From: Sedimentisphaerales bacterium
Lineage (GTDB): Bacteria > Planctomycetota > Phycisphaerae > Sedimentisphaerales > Anaerohalosphaeraceae
DNA length: 48,396 nucleotides
NCBI GenBank assembly: GCA_016926155.1
Contig: JAFGPC010000125.1
Coordinates: 1 to 48,396 of the forward strand
Reading direction: 5' to 3'
This document shows, piece by piece, positions 16,375 through 25,600 of the stretch. The position numbers and the translations under genes are program-made. Positions within the stretch are counted from its first letter, which is position 1. Each line of letters starts with the position of its first letter. The notes under the pieces were generated by a model. The model saw only the letters and a list, made by a program, of their open reading frames with translations, made no database searches and had not been told where the DNA came from.

Positions 16375-17706
16375 ATGAAACGAATTACACGGCGTGAATT
16401 TGCGAAAATTACGACAGTGGTGGTTGGCGCACCGGCTATTGTACCCTCGAGTGTGTTCGGTGTGAATGCTCCGAGCAACCGCATCACAATGGGATTTATC
16501 GGTGTGGGTAATCAGGGCACTAACGATATGCGGGGCTTCTTGCAGGATGACCGTGTACAGGTGGTGGCCGTCTGTGATGTGAATAAGGAAAGCAACGGTT
16601 ACTGGTCCAATGCCGTGGGGGGGCGGGAACCGGCCCGGCGGATAGTAAATGAATTCTACGCCAGGAAGACCGGAAAATCCGATTACTCCGCCTGCGAGGC
16701 GTACGAGGATTTTCACGAACTGATCACACGTCGGGATATCGACGCCGTTGAAACAGCCCTGCCGGATCATTGGCATGCCATCCCTGTGATCGAGGCGGCC
16801 AAGGCAGGCAAGGATATCTACGGGCAAAAGCCGCTGTCCTTGACTGTTGCTGACGGCAGGGCGATGGTGCGGGCGGTCCAGCGGTATAATCGTGTCTTTC
16901 AATGCGGCAGCCAGCAGCGCAGCGACTGGAATTTTCGTCGGGCCTGTGAGTTGGTCCGCAACGGCAGGATCGGCAAGCTTCAGACCGTCGAGTGCGGTCT
17001 GCCGGGCGGCACACCTGATTATGTCGGCACCAATCCGAGCAAAGAACCTGAACCGATTCCGGAAGGCTTTAACTACAATTTTTGGCTGGGACCGGCCCCC
17101 GAGGCGCCCTATTGTCCGGCCCGCTGTCACGTCAATTTCCGCTGGATTCTGGACTATTCCGGTGGGCAGGTCACCGACTGGGGCGGCCATCATCCCGACT
17201 GTGCCCAATGGGGCATGGGGACCGAATTGACCGGCCCGGTAAAGATCATCAATGCCAAGGGCAAGTTCAATAAGAATGATCTGTGGAATACGGCGACCGA
17301 ATATACCTTCGATGCCGTCTATGTAAACGGCGTGATTCTCAAGATCAGCAACCGCCTGCGCGGCGGCGTCAAATTTATCGGGACTGACGGCTGGATCTGG
17401 GCCAACCGGGGACAGCACGAGGCCAGCAGCGAGGAAATCAAAAACAGCACAATCGGACCTGATGAGATCCAGCTTTATAAGAGCGATAACCACTTCCGAA
17501 ATTTCATCGATTGCGTGATCAGCCGCAAGGAGCCGGTCGCTCCTATTGAAGTAGCTCATCGCTCGATCACGATTGCACATCTGGGCAACATTGCCATGCT
17601 ATTAGGCCGGGATCTCCAATGGGATCCGAAACGTGAGCGAGTCATCAACGATACAGAGGCCAATACCATGCTTGCACGGCCTTATCGTGCCCCTTGGAGA
17701 TTGTAA
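16375..17706 (+). CDS. second Tat-type Gfo/Idh/MocA-family oxidoreductase, 443 aa
   Basis: The signal Thr-Arg-Arg-Glu-Phe-Ala-Lys and a weak hydrophobic region indicate Tat export. The Rossmann motif is Gly-Phe-Ile-Gly-Val-Gly-Asn-Gln-Gly. Where the first oxidoreductase has Glu-Lys-Pro, this one has Gly-Gln-Lys-Pro, so the lysine is kept but the glutamate is replaced. The C-terminal half shares Phe-Arg-Trp-Ile-Leu-Asp-Tyr-Ser-Gly-Gly and Asp-Trp-Gly-Gly-His-His with the neighbour. The two are clearly diverged relatives rather than a recent duplication. It lies 75 bases after the isomerase gene and 60 before larB. Confidence 0.9.
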   Translation: MKRITRREFAKITTVVVGAPAIVPSSVFGVNAPSNRITMGFIGVGNQGTNDMRGFLQDDRVQVVAVCDVNKESNGYWSNAVGGREPARRIVNEFYARKTGKSDYSACEAYEDFHELITRRDIDAVETALPDHWHAIPVIEAAKAGKDIYGQKPLSLTVADGRAMVRAVQRYNRVFQCGSQQRSDWNFRRACELVRNGRIGKLQTVECGLPGGTPDYVGTNPSKEPEPIPEGFNYNFWLGPAPEAPYCPARCHVNFRWILDYSGGQVTDWGGHHPDCAQWGMGTELTGPVKIINAKGKFNKNDLWNTATEYTFDAVYVNGVILKISNRLRGGVKFIGTDGWIWANRGQHEASSEEIKNSTIGPDEIQLYKSDNHFRNFIDCVISRKEPVAPIEVAHRSITIAHLGNIAMLLGRDLQWDPKRERVINDTEANTMLARPYRAPWRL

Positions 17707-17766
17707 TTCTATAATTATGTCGTATTAATTTTAAAGGGGCTGGACAGGGAATAAAATAGGAAGCAG

Positions 17767-18537
17767 ATGAACAAAGATCAGATATGTGAGTTGTTACTGA
17801 AGGTTAAGGACGGTTCCTTGACGATTGATGAAGCAGTGGAAAAACTGCGTCATCTTCCGTTTGAGGACCTTGGTTTTGCGCGGGTGGATCATCACCGACA
17901 GATTCGGTGCGGTTTTCCAGAAGTGATTTATTGCCCGGGCAAAACAACCGAGCAGATCGTCGGCATCTTTGAGCGTTTGGCACAAAAGGGCAATAATGTT
18001 CTGGCCAGCCGAGCCGGGCAGGAAGTCTATGATGCCTTAATGATGACGGGAAAATATGCCAAACTGCAATATGACGCAGTTGCCCGGGCGGTGACACTGG
18101 TGCAAAAACCCACCCAGCCATCCGATCATTATATCGCCGTCATCACGGCGGGTACCGCCGATCTGCCGGTGGCGATGGAAGCCAAGATAACCTGCGAGAT
18201 CATGGGCCAACAGGCCAGGCTCCTTGCCGATGTCGGTGTGGCGGGTTTGCACCGGCTTCTTAATAATCTGCAGGTCCTTCATCAGGCGTCGGTGATTATC
18301 GTCGTAGCGGGTATGGAAGGGGCTCTGGCCAGTGTCGTTGGTGGATTGGTTGGCTGCCCGGTGATCGCCGTGCCCACCAGTGTCGGGTATGGCGCCAGCT
18401 TTGAGGGATTGGCGGCTTTACTGACCATGCTCAATAGTTGTGCATCGGGCATTACCGTCGTCAATATCGACAATGGTTTCGGTGCTGGGTACGCTGCAAG
18501 CATTATCAACAGCAAGATAAATCGAAATCAGGGATGA
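17767..18537 (+). CDS. larB: nickel-pincer cofactor biosynthesis protein LarB, 256 aa
   Basis: LarB carboxylates the pyridinium ring of nicotinic acid adenine dinucleotide and hydrolyses its phosphoanhydride, the first step toward the nickel-pincer nucleotide of lactate racemase. The N-terminal part contains Leu-Arg-His-Leu-Pro-Phe-Glu-Asp-Leu-Gly-Phe-Ala-Arg-Val-Asp-His-His-Arg, the family signature; the C-terminal part is PurE-like, with Ile-Thr-Ala-Gly-Thr-Ala-Asp-Leu-Pro-Val and Val-Pro-Thr-Ser-Val-Gly-Tyr-Gly. Cys225 lies in the Asn-Ser-Cys-Ala-Ser-Gly segment that holds the catalytic cysteine of the family. Length is normal. Genes for LarC, LarE and LarA are not in the window. nnrD follows after six bases. 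Confidence 0.92.
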   Translation: MNKDQICELLLKVKDGSLTIDEAVEKLRHLPFEDLGFARVDHHRQIRCGFPEVIYCPGKTTEQIVGIFERLAQKGNNVLASRAGQEVYDALMMTGKYAKLQYDAVARAVTLVQKPTQPSDHYIAVITAGTADLPVAMEAKITCEIMGQQARLLADVGVAGLHRLLNNLQVLHQASVIIVVAGMEGALASVVGGLVGCPVIAVPTSVGYGASFEGLAALLTMLNSCASGITVVNIDNGFGAGYAASIINSKINRNQG

Positions 18538-18543
18538 AATCGT

Positions 18544-19407
18544 ATGGAAAAAATCACGGATATTCCACGCCTGCCTGTACGGGCAAGGGACGCTCATAAG
18601 GGTACCTTCGGCAAGGTTTTGATTATCGCCGGATCACGGGGGATGACCGGGGCGGCGGCGATTGCCGGGCGGGCGGCCCTTCGTTCCGGGGCAGGTCTGG
18701 TTCGTGTCGCCACACCTGCCAGTGTTTTGCCGATTGTGGCAAGTATCGAGCCCTGTTATACAATGGTTCCTTTGCCGGAAGGCCGTAATGGTCAGGTTTC
18801 AGTCAAGGCTATCGATATGATTCTGGCCGCTATCGATGATAATGATGTCATTGCTTTCGGACCGGGAATGGGGCAAGGCGGCGGTGTAAAAGATATACTG
18901 AATATCCTAATTGGATGCAAAGACCTGAGGATGATAATTGATGCCGATGGTTTGAACTGTCTGGCTAAAAGTGTTTCCTGGGTTCGCCACCGAAAAGCGT
19001 CTATAATCCTGACTCCGCATCCCGGTGAGATGAAGCGGTTGTGGAGCAGTGTATTTCGCGTCGCCATTCCGGGGGACCGGTTCCGGCTTGCCGCCGACTT
19101 TGCCCGGGAAACCGACTGTGCCATTGTCTTGAAAGGCGCCGGTACGGTCGTTGCCGAAGGGGAAAAAATTTATCTCAATGAAACGGGCAATCCCGGGATG
19201 GCGACGGCGGGAGCGGGAGATGTATTGACGGGAATCATTACTGCTCTGGTAGGACAGGGACTATCCAATTTTGAAGCGGCAGTGCTGGGAGTGTATATCC
19301 ATGGACGGGCAGGCGATCTTGCCGCCGTCGAAAAAGGACAAATCAGCCTGATTGCCAGTGACATTATCAATCACCTTGGCAGGGCATTTCAGGAACAGGA
19401 TGAATAA
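18544..19407 (+). CDS. nnrD: ADP/ATP-dependent NAD(P)H-hydrate dehydratase, 287 aa
   Basis: This enzyme repairs hydrated NADH and NADPH at the expense of a nucleotide. The ribokinase-like fold is seen in Gly-Lys-Val-Leu-Ile-Ile-Ala-Gly-Ser, Phe-Gly-Pro-Gly-Met-Gly-Gln, Asp-Ala-Asp-Gly-Leu-Asn, Leu-Thr-Pro-His-Pro-Gly-Glu-Met and the catalytic loop Asn-Pro-Gly-Met-Ala-Thr-Ala-Gly-Ala-Gly-Asp-Val-Leu. The epimerase domain that is often fused in front (NnrE) is absent; the length fits a stand-alone dehydratase. It starts six bases after larB, so the two are probably co-translated; both proteins act on nicotinamide- or nicotinate-type dinucleotides. Confidence 0.94.
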   Translation: MEKITDIPRLPVRARDAHKGTFGKVLIIAGSRGMTGAAAIAGRAALRSGAGLVRVATPASVLPIVASIEPCYTMVPLPEGRNGQVSVKAIDMILAAIDDNDVIAFGPGMGQGGGVKDILNILIGCKDLRMIIDADGLNCLAKSVSWVRHRKASIILTPHPGEMKRLWSSVFRVAIPGDRFRLAADFARETDCAIVLKGAGTVVAEGEKIYLNETGNPGMATAGAGDVLTGIITALVGQGLSNFEAAVLGVYIHGRAGDLAAVEKGQISLIASDIINHLGRAFQEQDE

Positions 19408-19414
19408 GTTGTGA

Positions 19415-20032
19415 TTATGCCTTGCGGCAGAACCGGGCGATGTCCGAGGCGACAATCTGTGTGATGACCGTATCGTCTATTCTGATCTCATCGGGCCAGG
19501 AAACTTTCCGCTCAGAGATTTGGGAAGTCGCTTTTGGTTGAAAGGTTTGTGTTTGCCTTTGTGAAGGTTGATTGATTGCACGGACCACTTGATGAATCCC
19601 GCGATCGTTCAGAGCCGATCCAATTCCATTCGTCGAACCGGACTTTTGACGACGCTGGGCGGCGGCGCGACGCTGTTCTACCAGAATCTGCTCAGCCAAA
19701 TTGAAGCGTGGAATATCTTTCTCCATTTGAACGAGATGCGAATTCTCCCCTTCTTCGTTGAAGGCAGTACGTGTCAGTTCCTCTTGCATCTGTTGGGACA
19801 AGTCCTTTAAATTATCCTGATCTGAGAGATTTTCCGGCTCGTCTGGTTCAGGCAGGTTTTTTAACCTGGCTTCTCCAACCCGGATCTGGTCCAGCGGACG
19901 CAGGGCTGCAGGGAGCGGTTTTTCTGGGGTGGAAGCTTTCATTCCCAGGCCTTCCTGTTGGGCGCGAAAAATATCAGCCTTGCTCTGCAGAATATCGGCA
20001 TCAATCTGCTTGAATGTTTCTTTTTCTTCCAT
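19415..20032 (-). CDS. hypothetical polar protein, about 205 aa
   Basis: I do not recognise this protein. It is hydrophilic, rich in Glu, Gln, Asp and Pro, with no signal peptide or membrane segment. Low-complexity and probably disordered stretches occur around Glu-Pro-Asp-Glu-Pro-Glu-Asn and Gln-Arg-Arg-Ala-Ala-Ala-Gln-Arg-Arg-Gln. A short more ordered C-terminus contains Ile-Arg-Ile-Asp-Asp-Thr-Val-Ile-Thr-Gln-Ile-Val. I chose ATG 20032 because GGAGG lies six bases before it; the alternative ATG at 20038 would touch the ribosome binding site. It lies 44 bases after the active M16 peptidase gene on the same strand and converges with nnrD. Confidence 0.7.
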   Translation of the reverse strand: MEEKETFKQIDADILQSKADIFRAQQEGLGMKASTPEKPLPAALRPLDQIRVGEARLKNLPEPDEPENLSDQDNLKDLSQQMQEELTRTAFNEEGENSHLVQMEKDIPRFNLAEQILVEQRRAAAQRRQKSGSTNGIGSALNDRGIHQVVRAINQPSQRQTQTFQPKATSQISERKVSWPDEIRIDDTVITQIVASDIARFCRKA

Positions 20033-20076
20033 CGACATCCTCCATGGTCCACTATGAATAGGTTAATAAATCGGAA

Positions 20077-21303
20077 TTATGTTTGGCCCTCAGGCCCCAG
20101 CGAAAACAGTGTATACTCGCTCGGCTTGAATTCGTCAAGAAGTCCGTTCACTTCATCTGCAGTTACTGCCTTGATTGCCTTTACGTCATCGGCCACACTT
20201 CGATACTCTTTCAGATATACCCAGTTAAAACCAAGATCGACAAGTCTGCCCATCGGCTGTTCACTTTTAATGGTAACAGAACTGAGGACTTTGTTCCTGG
20301 CGGCATCCAGTTCTTCCTGGGTAATCCCATTTTGGATGACGTCATCGAAGATATTGTCAACAATCTCCATAACCCGAGTAACGTTTTCACGACCGCATTG
20401 AATATAGCTGTAAAAAGCTCCCACTCCATCCATAGACTCGTATTGCATAGCGGCTGTCTCGGCCAGGGCGGTATCTACCAAAGCCCAGAAAAAACGCGAT
20501 CCTGTCGAATCTCCAAGGATCAATCCCAGCAGCGAAGCGGCAAATCGTCGCGGATCCTGGGCCGCTACACCCGGACTGACCAGGCAGATGTGCTCACGGA
20601 CCAGGTTGGCTTTGATTTCATGCTGTCTGTTTTTGCTTCCGGGAAAAAAGCTTAATTCGCGACCGACCTCTGAAGGAGTCCATGAATCACATTTGTCTTT
20701 GGCCAGCTTGCAGAAATGATCAAAGTCAAAATTCCCACAACAGGCCAGAACCAGATTATTGGGTGCATAACGACACGTAAAATAGTCCCGCATTTGTTCC
20801 GCTGTCAATGCGGTGATGCTCTCCTTGCTGCCGAGAACACTATGGCCGCAGGGATGCTCAGCGAAATGCAGCGAACGGCACTGGTCCATCACGTCAAATT
20901 GAGGCAGATCCTTATACATCGCGATTTCTTCAAGGATTACGTTCTTTTCCATGTTGAAATCATCATCCCGAAGGGCCGGTCGCATTAATTGGGTCCACAG
21001 ATCGGTCACTTTATCGAGATATTCGGGCAGGACAGTAGCATAGTAGACGGTGTTTTCCTCGCTGGTGAAGGCGTTGAATTTGGCGCCGGTACTGTCGAAT
21101 GCCTCATTCACTTCCAACGCACTGAGCTTGTCGGTGCCCTTGAAAAGCATGTGTTCCAAAAAATGCGAAACGCCGCTGATTTGGGCCGTTTCATCCCGTG
21201 CGCCGGTCCGCACAAAAAAACCCACCGCCGCCGATTGGGCGGATGGATGAATCTCCCCGACGAGAGTCAGCCCGTTCGTTAATTGATGTTTTTGAAATTC
21301 CAT
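20077..21303 (-). CDS. M16-family zinc metallopeptidase, catalytic member, 408 aa
   Basis: The inverted zinc motif His-Phe-Leu-Glu-His lies near residue 48, followed by Met-Leu-Phe-Lys-Gly-Thr, and the downstream glutamate ligand is present in Val-Ile-Leu-Glu-Glu-Ile-Ala-Met-Tyr-Lys-Asp. The conserved Gly-Ala-Lys-Phe-Asn-Ala-Phe-Thr-Ser-Glu-Glu segment is intact. Members of about 400 residues with this layout work as clamshell peptidases, often pairing with a second, inactive subunit. There is no signal peptide, so it is probably cytoplasmic. The likely partner gene lies 29 bases upstream. Confidence 0.93.
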   Translation of the reverse strand: MEFQKHQLTNGLTLVGEIHPSAQSAAVGFFVRTGARDETAQISGVSHFLEHMLFKGTDKLSALEVNEAFDSTGAKFNAFTSEENTVYYATVLPEYLDKVTDLWTQLMRPALRDDDFNMEKNVILEEIAMYKDLPQFDVMDQCRSLHFAEHPCGHSVLGSKESITALTAEQMRDYFTCRYAPNNLVLACCGNFDFDHFCKLAKDKCDSWTPSEVGRELSFFPGSKNRQHEIKANLVREHICLVSPGVAAQDPRRFAASLLGLILGDSTGSRFFWALVDTALAETAAMQYESMDGVGAFYSYIQCGRENVTRVMEIVDNIFDDVIQNGITQEELDAARNKVLSSVTIKSEQPMGRLVDLGFNWVYLKEYRSVADDVKAIKAVTADEVNGLLDEFKPSEYTLFSLGPEGQT

Positions 21304-21332
21304 ATTTGAATATCTTCCCTTTATTATATTGT

Positions 21333-22565
21333 TCAGGAGCAGTGGACTTCGCTGGGACCGATCGTGGCGACGGTGTATTCAGTGAAACGATTGTGTTGGA
21401 GAAAAGAAAGAACCGTTTGGACAGTGGTTTCTTCCAGACGTTGTTTGATTTCTTCCATGGGTCGTACCCGTCCGAGCAGATAGTAATCTCCGGCGATCCC
21501 TCCGGCCCGGGAAATTGTCGATTCGCTCTGCATGATTAGTGTGCTTTTTAGCCCGACTTTCGCCCGGTCCATTTCTTCCTCAAGAATCCCCTCATGAAGC
21601 CGGTTGAATTCGGCGACAATGACATCCAGTGTTTCCTGGGCCTTATCCGGCGTTGTGCCGGCATAACACCGGATTCCGGCTATGTCGCGAAGCGAATGAT
21701 ACCGGGCTCTGACAGCATAACAGAGGCCGCGTTTTTCCCGTACCTCGGTAAATAATCGGCTGCTCATGCTCCCGGACAGAACCGACACCGCCGCCATGGC
21801 ATTGTAATAATCCTGGCTGGTGATCGGCGGTGTTTCCGTCATCAGTCCGATATGCACTTGCGCGCCGTCATGACTTTCGTGAACATACTTATTGCCTCGA
21901 GGACCGTTTTGTACTGTTGCGTCCGATCCGGTTTTAGCGGAGCCAAAGATCGATTCCATCTGACGACAGACGGTTTCAAAGTCGTATTTCCCCGCTACGG
22001 TAAAAATCATGCGACCGATATTGAATCTGTCCTGAATGATCTGTCGTGCATGGGCGGGTGTAAGGGCCTGCAGTTCTTCCAGCTTGCCCATCGACGGGCG
22101 ACCCCATGGACTGGGATAAAACTGCTCCGAAACGAGCATGCCGATTTTCTGTCTCGGATCATCATCCAATCCTGCCAACTCATGAAGCGCCAGTTGCTGG
22201 GAAAAGGCGAATTGTTCCTCGGTCAGGGCAGGCTGAAGGAGGATATCGGCATATAGATCAATCGCTTTGTGCAGGTTGCTTGCCTCAAGAGCACCGGCCA
22301 GTGACAGATGGGCGGCCGATACCTCGCCGGCCCGATGCAGACCGAGTGCATCCAGCGCATCGCTAAGCTGACGGCTGTTACGTTTTCCGGCCCCACGTAA
22401 AATCCAGTCGGCGATCACTTCCCCCGCTCCACATGCGCCCTCCGGAAGCAAAGCGGCCCCGCAGGGCAACAAAAAGGTGAACGCTGCGGACTGGACATGC
22501 TCCATCCGTTCACCTAGGATTACCATGCCGTTGTCGAGTGTATATTGGTCGAGTTTATTGGCCAT
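21333..22565 (-). CDS. M16-family protein lacking the zinc motif, 410 aa
   Basis: The protein matches M16 peptidases in length and layout, including Leu-Asn-Asn/Leu-Asp-Asn-Gly-Met at the start and Glu-Val-Arg-Glu-Lys-Arg-Gly-Leu-Cys-Tyr-Ala-Val in the C-terminal half. At the place of the His-x-x-Glu-His motif it has Gly-Glu-Val-Ile-Ala-Asp-Trp-Ile-Leu-Arg-Gly, so zinc cannot bind in the usual way. In M16B pairs the inactive subunit contributes substrate-binding residues to the active one. The next gene downstream is the active member, which supports a heterodimer. Confidence 0.9.
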   Translation of the reverse strand: MANKLDQYTLDNGMVILGERMEHVQSAAFTFLLPCGAALLPEGACGAGEVIADWILRGAGKRNSRQLSDALDALGLHRAGEVSAAHLSLAGALEASNLHKAIDLYADILLQPALTEEQFAFSQQLALHELAGLDDDPRQKIGMLVSEQFYPSPWGRPSMGKLEELQALTPAHARQIIQDRFNIGRMIFTVAGKYDFETVCRQMESIFGSAKTGSDATVQNGPRGNKYVHESHDGAQVHIGLMTETPPITSQDYYNAMAAVSVLSGSMSSRLFTEVREKRGLCYAVRARYHSLRDIAGIRCYAGTTPDKAQETLDVIVAEFNRLHEGILEEEMDRAKVGLKSTLIMQSESTISRAGGIAGDYYLLGRVRPMEEIKQRLEETTVQTVLSFLQHNRFTEYTVATIGPSEVHCS

Positions 22566-22669
22566 GCAGGACGATCTCCATATTTACAATACCATTCCAG
22601 CAGGATTATACCGGCTGGTACGATTCGATACAACAGGCGATCTTCAGAATGAAGGCGTCGATGATCTGT

Positions 22670-25600
22670 CTAAGCGACAGCGGTTTCGGGCGGCTCTTCG
22701 GCACTATCAAATTGAACGCTGATCTTTTTACTGACCCCCTTGGTTTGCATTGTGACACCGTACAACATATCCGCAATGCTCATGGTGCGCTTGGCATGAG
22801 TAACAATGACAAACTGGGAATCCTTCTTGAATTCCTGCACCACCAGGTTGAAACGTTCGTTATTGGCTTCATCGAGAGCCGCATCGACCTCATCGAGGAA
22901 ACAGAAGGGCGAGGGCTTGGTTTTGAAGACCGCGAATAGAAGACTGATCGCCGTCATGGTTTTTTCGCCGCCGCTTAGAAGACTGATGCTGCGGGTTTCC
23001 TTGCCGGGCGGGCGAGCGATAATCTCGATCCCGCTTTCAAGCAGGTCTTCCGGATTTTCCATTACAATATCCGCCTTGCCGCCGCCGAACAGTTTGCGGA
23101 ATAAGATATGGAAGTTTTCTCGGATTTCTTCGAAAGTAATCCGGAATTTTTCGCGGCTTTCCTTGTTAATCTTGGCGATAAGTTGTTCCAGTTGGATCTT
23201 GCTTGTATTTAAATCTTCAACCTGGGTGCTGAGAAACTCGAATCGCTTTTCCAGTTCATCCTGTTCTTCGATGGCATCGAGATTTACATTGCCGATCCGA
23301 TCGATTCTATCTCGTAGTTCAGTAATTTCTTTACGAACCAATTCCCAATCGACATCTTCCTGCTGGAAGTTGTCATATGCCTCCAGCAGATTGATTTGCA
23401 GTTCCTCTTGCACTCTCTGGGTAAGATCCTCTTCTTTGACCTGCAATTGACCCAGTTCGATCTTGAGCTGCTGCATCTGCTCTTCGACTTCGGCCTGGAC
23501 GACTCGCTGCTCACGCAGTCGCTGTTCCGTCATTTTCCGCTGTGCCAGAAGATGTTCCACTTCGCTGTGCAGTTGCTTGCTGATACGTTGGGCGTTTTCC
23601 TTTTCCACATACAGTTCTGAGACCCGACTTTCACTGGACAGGATATTTCGTTCGGTTTGAGAAACCTGTTCGTCGCAACCGAGTAGTTCCGTCCGGGCCG
23701 ATTCGATTGCCATTCGATTGTGCTGCAGTTGGCTTTGGTATGAGGCTACCTGCTGACGGATCGATCGTTGCTGCTCGGTAAACTGGCCGATTTCCACTTT
23801 CAACTCGGTGCGGAGAGCGGTTTGATGATCCAGAAGGGTCTTTTTTTCCTCCAAATGCTGTCCCAGTTCCTCAATATGAGCCGCTCGTTGTGTATTGATC
23901 TGTTCCAGTTCCTGCAGTTTCTGCTTGGAATCATGCTCACGCTGGACGGATTGGGAAATCTCTTCTTCCAGCATCTTGATCTCGCCGTTCAAAACGGGTT
24001 GTTCGTCGGTGAGACGCTGTATGTTCTGTTCCAGCATGCGAAGGCGGGATTCGGTATCGACCTTTTCCGTGCTGGCTTCATAGATACTTGTACGAAAATC
24101 CTTGCATAGTCGTGCCAGATGTTCAGTATGTCGGGTTTGTTCCTTACGATGATTTTCCAGTTCGGTGATCTGCTGCGACAGGCGGACCGTTTCTTCTTCC
24201 AGTTGGACAATCCGACTGCGTCGTGAAATCAGCCCCGTACTTTTGCCCAGCGGACCAATGCGAAGTGTATGACCGCCGTCAAAGACCTGCCCGTCGGTTG
24301 TAACAAACCGGTATCTGGGCCCGAGTTGACGCGATAAATCCATGGCCGTGTCCAGAGATTCTACAACGATTACCCGTCCCAGCAGATTCCATACCAGACG
24401 GGCGTGTTTGCTGTCATATTGAACGAATTCTATAACCCGGCCCAACACCGAAGCGTATTGCGAAAGGTCGTGAGTTTCAACAAAGGGCTCGACTCGATCC
24501 GAGCAGATAACGTTGACCCGACTGTTCAGGCGATCATGAAAATCCTGGTCATGGACAAATGCCCCGGTGCTGTTAACTACGAGGGTGTCGGCCTTGCCTT
24601 CCAGGGCGGCCTCCACGAGGGCGGCGTGTTCGGCATCCGCGTGAATAATATCGGCGACAATTCCCTCCACGAACTCAAACGAAGCCGAGCGGCTTTCGTT
24701 GCGCCGGCACAAAATGTCTTTCAATGCTTCATTAAGCCCTTCCCGTTTGGCCTCCATGTCACGGAGAATATTCAATTCACTCATCAAGCCGCTGCGCCGC
24801 TGTTTGGTGTCATTTAACAGGTCGGCTTCCTGCGCCATTTCACCATCGATCGCTTCCATTTCAGCACGCTTGGTATCTAAGCTGTCCTGGAGTTGTCCCA
24901 AAATACCATTAATATCTTGAAGCCTTGCCTGGTACTGGGCTTTGTCCGTAAGCAGGTTCGAGAGTTGTTGCTTGGCTGTAGCGGCTCGATCGCTGAGGCG
25001 GCTGACTTGCCCACTCAGGTTGTCGCGATAGGTATTCATGCTCTGGATCTCGTTGTGCAGTTGGGCGGTGCGGCGAACAATGTCGATAATCCCGCTTTTT
25101 TCGTCCTCCAGTTCCGCCTGAAGACTATCCAGTTCCATGTTGATCTCTTCCACGATAAGATCCATGGCCTCAAGCTGCTCTCGTTTGCCGGTAAAGATCG
25201 TCTCATTTTTTTCCAGATCTTGATTACAGCATCGAAGCTGGCGGGTAAATTCATCCGTGCGCCCGCCGAGTTGGCGGATCTGCGCAGAGGAGGTGGCTTT
25301 TCGCTGGTCCAATTCTTTCAGCCGGTTTTGCAAAAAGGAGATCCGTTCCATCTGCTGTTCGATTTTGCTGGTGGCAGCCACCAGGGAATTATCCCAGCGA
25401 TTGATCTGACCCTCGGATTCGATAATCTGGCTGCCAATCTGACTCAATTCGGCGTCACATCGTGCTACATCGGCGGCAACTCTGCCAAAACGGCCTTCCA
25501 ATTCTCCCAGAGCAGCCTTTTTTTCCGATTTTTGACAGGTAATTTTATCATATTCCGAAAGTGAATAGTTTACGCGCAGTTCCTTGAGGCGTTCACTGTA

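Noticed and set aside
16285-17580. 431-codon open frame on the minus strand opposite the second Gfo/Idh gene
   Set aside because: Antisense to a clear enzyme gene, with no recognised motif and no ribosome binding site worth noting.
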